A stretch of 64,000 nucleotides of DNA, taken from contig NZ_SNYC01000005.1 in NCBI RefSeq assembly GCF_004362715.1, positions 1,781-65,780 of the forward strand, in the 5' to 3' direction. The notes beneath the pieces were generated by a model. The model searched no databases. It worked only from the letters and a program-made list of their open reading frames with translations, and was not told the origin of the DNA. This document shows, piece by piece, positions 60,354 to 64,000 of this stretch; position 1 is the stretch's first letter; each line of letters starts with the position of its first letter. The stretch comes from Pedobacter metabolipauper. GTDB taxonomy: Bacteria > Bacteroidota > Bacteroidia > Sphingobacteriales > Sphingobacteriaceae. The translations under genes were made by a program, and so were the position numbers.

Positions 60354-63300
60354 TTATTTCATTGATATGTTTAATCCAATATTAAATACGCGCTGTACCG
60401 GATAGCCAAGTCCGCTACCGCCCATTTCAACATCCCACAAATCGAACTTACTGATGTTAAACAGGTTGCTTGCATTCACATATACCCTGAAAGCTGATGT
60501 ATGTAGTCTCTTTTGGATATTCCGTGGAATTTTGAAGCCCAATTCTACCTGCTTTAAACGAAGGAAGGAACCGTCACGCATGAACCAGGTACTTAACTGG
60601 TTGTTGTTATTGTTAAGTGTAGGGCTTAACCTTGGCCAAAGGGCATAAACGTCTCTTGAATCTTCTGACCAGTGACTGTCTGCATAGGCCTTAAGTAATT
60701 GGGTTTGATTATTGAAAGGAGAAGTGCTTGATGGATCGATCCAGAATGACTCATTGGCTAAACCCTGAAAGAATGCAGAGAAGTCAAAGTTTTTGTAACC
60801 TGTTGAGAAACCAAAACCATATACTGTTTCCGGCACTGTTGGATTTCCTATTGGTACCATATCAGCTGTTGTAATCTGCCCGTCACGGTTAACATCAGTA
60901 TATTTGATGTCACCACCTCCATATACCCCGAAGTTTTGTCTCGGAGAGTTTGCCGCTTCGGCATCATCTACAAATAGTCTTTCAGCAATGTAACCAAATT
61001 GCTGGGAAAGTGATTTTCCTACCCGTGTACGATAGTACTCGTCATATACCGGCTCTTCATAAACTTTAAACTTGCTCTTTGCATAGGTAAAGTTAGCGGT
61101 AGCCTGAAACCAGAAGTCCTGGCCAATGCTCTTCTGGTATTCCAGGGAAATATCAGTTCCTTTACTTGATGCTTCACCGACATTAGATCTAACATCTGCG
61201 GTAAGTCCCATGGTAACAGGAATTGACGCCCGGCTCATCAAAATGTTCTTGCGTTGTTCTGAATAGAAATCTGCGGTAATCTTAAACTGGTTAAACAAAC
61301 CCAGCTCAAGCGCAAGATTTGTCTTGGCAGACCGTTCCCAGGTAATCTCATCGTTAGCATACCTGGATATATCTACTCCGTTTAATGCAAAAGGATTACC
61401 CTGGCCGTTACCGAAAATAGCATATCTTGAAGCCGCATTCATATCCACATTTGACAAGTAAAAGAACCTGTCAGCTGCTGATCCTATTGCATCATTTCCA
61501 ACAAGACCATATGTTGCCCGCAAACGGAAGTTGTTTACTACTGGTTTAATGTTCTCAAAGAATTTCTCGTTAGATACACTCCAGGCTACACCATAGGAAG
61601 GAAAAAATCCAAAACGGTTTTTCTCTGCAAACCGTTCTGATCCATTGTAACCAAAGGTGTATTCTACATAATAGCGACTATCATAGTTGTAGGTAGCACG
61701 TCCGGAGAAACCGACATTTCGGAATGGAAGTGATTGCTGAAGATCTCCGGCATTGGCATTGATGTTGTTCTGCATCATATACACAAGCAAACCGCTAAAT
61801 CCATGTTTCCCAATGTTTGTATTATAACTCAGATTGGACTCTACGTAAAAGGTGGTATTGAGTACTTTAGGTCCTTCCGTATATCCAAGATACTCAGTCG
61901 CTGTGTTTTCGTTGATATTTGTGATGCTATAGGTATCATTTGACGGATCATAACCGTTTAAAGTATAGTAGTAAGGATTGTATGACCTTCTTACATCAAA
62001 ATATGAGGTACGGTTGGTGTTCATCATTACCCTGAAATTAAGGCCTTTCGCCAAAGCAGATAAGTTTTGCTTTAACTCCAGTTGTGCCAGCATCAACGAT
62101 CTGGAAGAGTCTTTATAACCACTCGTCAGGTCTGCATAAGGATTAATATAACCACCATTCTCGTAGTTTCCATACATGATGTGCTTCACAAATGCGTGCT
62201 GTGCATCAACGGGATAGTATTGCGGAAATAATACCGGATTGGAACGCATCACTTTTTGATACATGTCAGCTCCTCCATCTACCGGGCCGGTATAATCGTC
62301 AAAATTACCGCTTAACCTCACAATCATCTCTGTTGATTTGGTTAGATTGATGGTGATGTTGGATCGCAGGGAATAACTGTTCAAACGGATATTACTATTA
62401 AAATTGTTCCTTTTATCAACCTTCATCATTCCATTATCCTGGTTCAATGCTCCGGATATAAAGTATTTAGCAACGTCACCACCACCTGTAACATTCAGGT
62501 TATAGCGCTGGTTCATGGTATAATCCTTAAATACCAGATCTCTCCAGTCATTGGCGGGATAAACGATAGGATTAACACCAGCGGCAGTGTTGGCAATCTT
62601 TTCTTCGCTATATAGAATAGTCCCCAATGGATTACGTGTCAAAATGGCTTCATTAGACTGTTGCATATAGGTAATGGGATCTGCAAGTTCAATGTTTCTG
62701 ACTGCTGATGATACAGAATTTTCTGCACGGAAGCTAACTTCTGCCTTACCGGCTGCACCTTGTTTTGTGGTGACCAATATAATACCGTTTGCTGCCCTGG
62801 CACCGTAAACAGCAGTAGAAGTTGCGTCTTTCAGGATGGAAAAGCTGGAGATATCATCAGGCTGCAAACGTGCCAGATCTGTAGTGGTCAGTTCCACACC
62901 ATCAATAAGTATTAACGGCGAATTTTTGTAACCAAATGTAGTTACCCCACGAATAAAAAAGTCGGCATTGTCCATACCCGGCTCACCGCTGCGCTGAAAG
63001 CCGATAATACCGGCTGCTCGTCCCGCAAGAGCTGTGGTTAAGTTACTTGAAGGGATTTTCAGATCGGATACCTTTATAGAAGTTACCGCACCTACTAAAT
63101 CTGCTTTCTTCTGTGTTCCAAATGCGACAACGGCAACTTCTTCGAGTGCATTTTTGGCATCAGGAACTAATTTTACATCGAGTGTTTTACGTTCACCGAT
63201 AACGATCTTCTGGCTTGTATAGCCGATATAAGAGAAGATCAGCACTTCAGTATCCGTATTGACCAGTATGCTGTATTTTCCTTCTTGATTACTCATAACC

Positions 63301-63491
63301 CCGCGTTTTGGCACGGAGCCCTCAACAGAAATTGTTGCATTTGGTATTGGTAAACCTGTCTCATCCAAGACTATCCCGGTTACTGTACGCGGAGGTAAAT
63401 TTTTATTAAATAACTCTATTTTTCCGGAATTAAGTGCGAACACAAGGTTGCAGGTAATTGACAGACATAAGAGGATCAGTATTTTCTTCAT
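60354..63491 (-). CDS. SusC-type TonB-dependent transporter (PUL3)
   Basis: 1045 residues. Signal 1-20 (LILLCLSITCNLVFA). No STN domain, unlike the PUL2 SusC; the carboxypeptidase-like domain (~37-110, RTVTGIVLDETGLPIPNATISVEG) follows directly. Plug: KIPSSNLTTALAGRAAGIIGFQRSGEPGMDNADFFIRGVTTFG and SFSILKDATSTAVYGARAANGIILVTTKQG, very like the PUL2 SusC plug. C-terminal barrel with RLKQVELGFKIPRNIQKRL and DLWDVEMGGSGLGYPVQRVFNIGLNI. It imports the PUL3 oligosaccharide. Without STN, no FecR signalling is expected, consistent with control by GntR. Confidence 0.95.
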   Translation of the reverse strand: MKKILILLCLSITCNLVFALNSGKIELFNKNLPPRTVTGIVLDETGLPIPNATISVEGSVPKRGVMSNQEGKYSILVNTDTEVLIFSYIGYTSQKIVIGERKTLDVKLVPDAKNALEEVAVVAFGTQKKADLVGAVTSIKVSDLKIPSSNLTTALAGRAAGIIGFQRSGEPGMDNADFFIRGVTTFGYKNSPLILIDGVELTTTDLARLQPDDISSFSILKDATSTAVYGARAANGIILVTTKQGAAGKAEVSFRAENSVSSAVRNIELADPITYMQQSNEAILTRNPLGTILYSEEKIANTAAGVNPIVYPANDWRDLVFKDYTMNQRYNLNVTGGGDVAKYFISGALNQDNGMMKVDKRNNFNSNIRLNSYSLRSNITINLTKSTEMIVRLSGNFDDYTGPVDGGADMYQKVMRSNPVLFPQYYPVDAQHAFVKHIMYGNYENGGYINPYADLTSGYKDSSRSLMLAQLELKQNLSALAKGLNFRVMMNTNRTSYFDVRRSYNPYYYTLNGYDPSNDTYSITNINENTATEYLGYTEGPKVLNTTFYVESNLSYNTNIGKHGFSGLLVYMMQNNINANAGDLQQSLPFRNVGFSGRATYNYDSRYYVEYTFGYNGSERFAEKNRFGFFPSYGVAWSVSNEKFFENIKPVVNNFRLRATYGLVGNDAIGSAADRFFYLSNVDMNAASRYAIFGNGQGNPFALNGVDISRYANDEITWERSAKTNLALELGLFNQFKITADFYSEQRKNILMSRASIPVTMGLTADVRSNVGEASSKGTDISLEYQKSIGQDFWFQATANFTYAKSKFKVYEEPVYDEYYRTRVGKSLSQQFGYIAERLFVDDAEAANSPRQNFGVYGGGDIKYTDVNRDGQITTADMVPIGNPTVPETVYGFGFSTGYKNFDFSAFFQGLANESFWIDPSSTSPFNNQTQLLKAYADSHWSEDSRDVYALWPRLSPTLNNNNNQLSTWFMRDGSFLRLKQVELGFKIPRNIQKRLHTSAFRVYVNASNLFNISKFDLWDVEMGGSGLGYPVQRVFNIGLNISMK

Positions 63492-64000
63492 ACTTTGCTC
63501 AGTTTAAATTTTAACATTTTAAAGGAGTTCCTAAATTGATTGATTAGTAGCACATTGAAATAAGGACTGTGATACCTGATGTCGGCTAGCTTCTCCTTAT
63601 CCGGTTCTAAATAAGGAGCGTACTATCGAGATTGCTGGATAAATTTTAGATCATATACGCCTTCCTTTCATTAAAGCAGTTTGTAATTTTTTGGCAATAG
63701 ACAGTCCCTCCAATGAATTTCATTGGTATAACTGTCCTATTAAAATGTGGTTATAAAAAAGGTATCCGGGGTTTACGGATCTGGAAAATCACTTGTTCTC
63801 ATCAGCACTTGGTTTAGTTTGTTTAGTGGTTTAGTATCACAAATATAACTGACAGAGAGAATGTTGATTTTAAATAACAGGGTGATTGTTTGTAATTTTT
63901 GGCATTTATCAATGTCCGTTTGCTTTACCCGGAACAAAATTTTATCATCACTGCTTTTTACGTTACTTTTGTTGGATTGAAAAAGCATTTGGGTTGTTAA
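63492..64000. other. Upstream region of PUL3
   Basis: About 509 bp with no credible gene (a 71-residue minus frame at 63773-63988 has no features). It should carry the PUL3 promoter. Seen here: the inverted repeat at 63593-63618 and a TATATTTG box on the minus strand (63840-63847) that matches TAnnTTTG but would give a leader of over 300 nt. Confidence 0.5.
63593..63618. promoter_or_regulatory. Inverted repeat upstream of PUL3, candidate operator
   Basis: CTCCTTAT (63593-63600) and ATAAGGAG (63611-63618) are perfect 8-bp arms across a 10-nt spacer, about 100-125 bp before the susC start. A further half-like ATAAGGA occurs at 63560-63566. The geometry suits a dimeric regulator such as the GntR-type protein of this PUL; that pairing is not shown by the sequence. 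Confidence 0.4.

Noticed and set aside
63840-63847. TATATTTG as the PUL3 promoter
   Set aside because: It matches the -7 consensus but lies about 350 bp from susC and has no -33 element; chance is likely in AT-rich DNA.
63773-63988. Minus-strand frame of 71 codons at the right edge
   Set aside because: No domain, signal or ribosome-binding context; it lies in the PUL3 upstream region.

Overview
The window looks like a chromosomal segment from a Bacteroidota bacterium of the Pedobacter/Sphingobacteriaceae type. The evidence is three SusC/SusD-type glycan uptake loci, a hybrid two-component regulator, a FecI/FecR-type sigma/anti-sigma pair, TAnnTTTG-like promoter boxes, moderate GC and many lipoprotein signals. 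The genus is inferred from gene style, not from a marker gene. No tRNA, rRNA, CRISPR array or intact insertion sequence was found.

Layout. (1) 1-4218, minus: a tight operon of three phage-tail-collar-domain proteins followed by a large secreted adhesin built of exact 300-bp cadherin-like repeats; the adhesin runs off the left edge. (2) 4535-8103, minus: a membrane-anchored AraC regulator, two TolB/PD40 propeller paralogues (one with a replaced N-terminus) and an unknown gene between them. (3) 8192-15103: a mosaic of small housekeeping and stress genes: azoreductase divergent from an HxlR regulator, SDR + AraC, 3-methyladenine glycosylase, an esterase lipoprotein, a SymE-like toxin, a divergent inorganic pyrophosphatase, a cupin and a hypothetical. 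(4) 15511-27471, minus: PUL1 (hybrid two-component regulator, SusC, SusD, GH43, GH35), whose enzymes suggest a beta-galactan or arabinogalactan substrate. (5) 27573-47144, minus: PUL2, with ECF sigma, GH2, FecR, an STN-type SusC, SusD, two surface lipoproteins, a Tat-exported SGNH esterase with circularly permuted motifs, an FAD oxidoreductase and a GH105 pseudogene; upstream lies a PQQ-type sugar dehydrogenase/cytochrome c fusion and a Tat-exported isomerase. (6) 47416-48604, plus: an arsR-SRPBCC-DoxX operon. (7) 48649-63491, minus: PUL3, with SusC, SusD, two surface lipoproteins, a six-hairpin glycosidase-like protein, two tandem GH127-type proteins and a GntR/LacI-like regulator.

Strongest new observation: a two-part motif, 5'-TCTACTCTAT-N13-TCGTCTT-3' on the minus strand, occurs three times with identical spacing, before fecR, before the GH2 gene and before the PQQ dehydrogenase. 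It looks like the promoter of the ECF sigma factor encoded beside it and would join PUL2 and the oxidation module in one regulon. A second one: the dehydrogenase/isomerase module is flanked by an intact arsR start with its operator and by a relic of the same arsR start and operator in the same orientation, which looks like an insertion or duplication scar. Third: the SGNH hydrolase of PUL2 carries its GDS nucleophile block at the C-terminus, after the D-x-x-H block.

How the genes work together: the SusC/SusD pairs with their surface lipoproteins should bind and import oligosaccharides; the secreted GH2, GH35, GH43, GH127-type and six-hairpin enzymes trim them; three different control types (hybrid two-component system, ECF sigma/FecR, GntR) would sense three different glycans. 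PUL2 and PUL3 share the same four-gene core (SusC, SusD, DUF4959/5126/5000-type, DUF4998-type) and look like diverged duplicates with different enzyme cargo.
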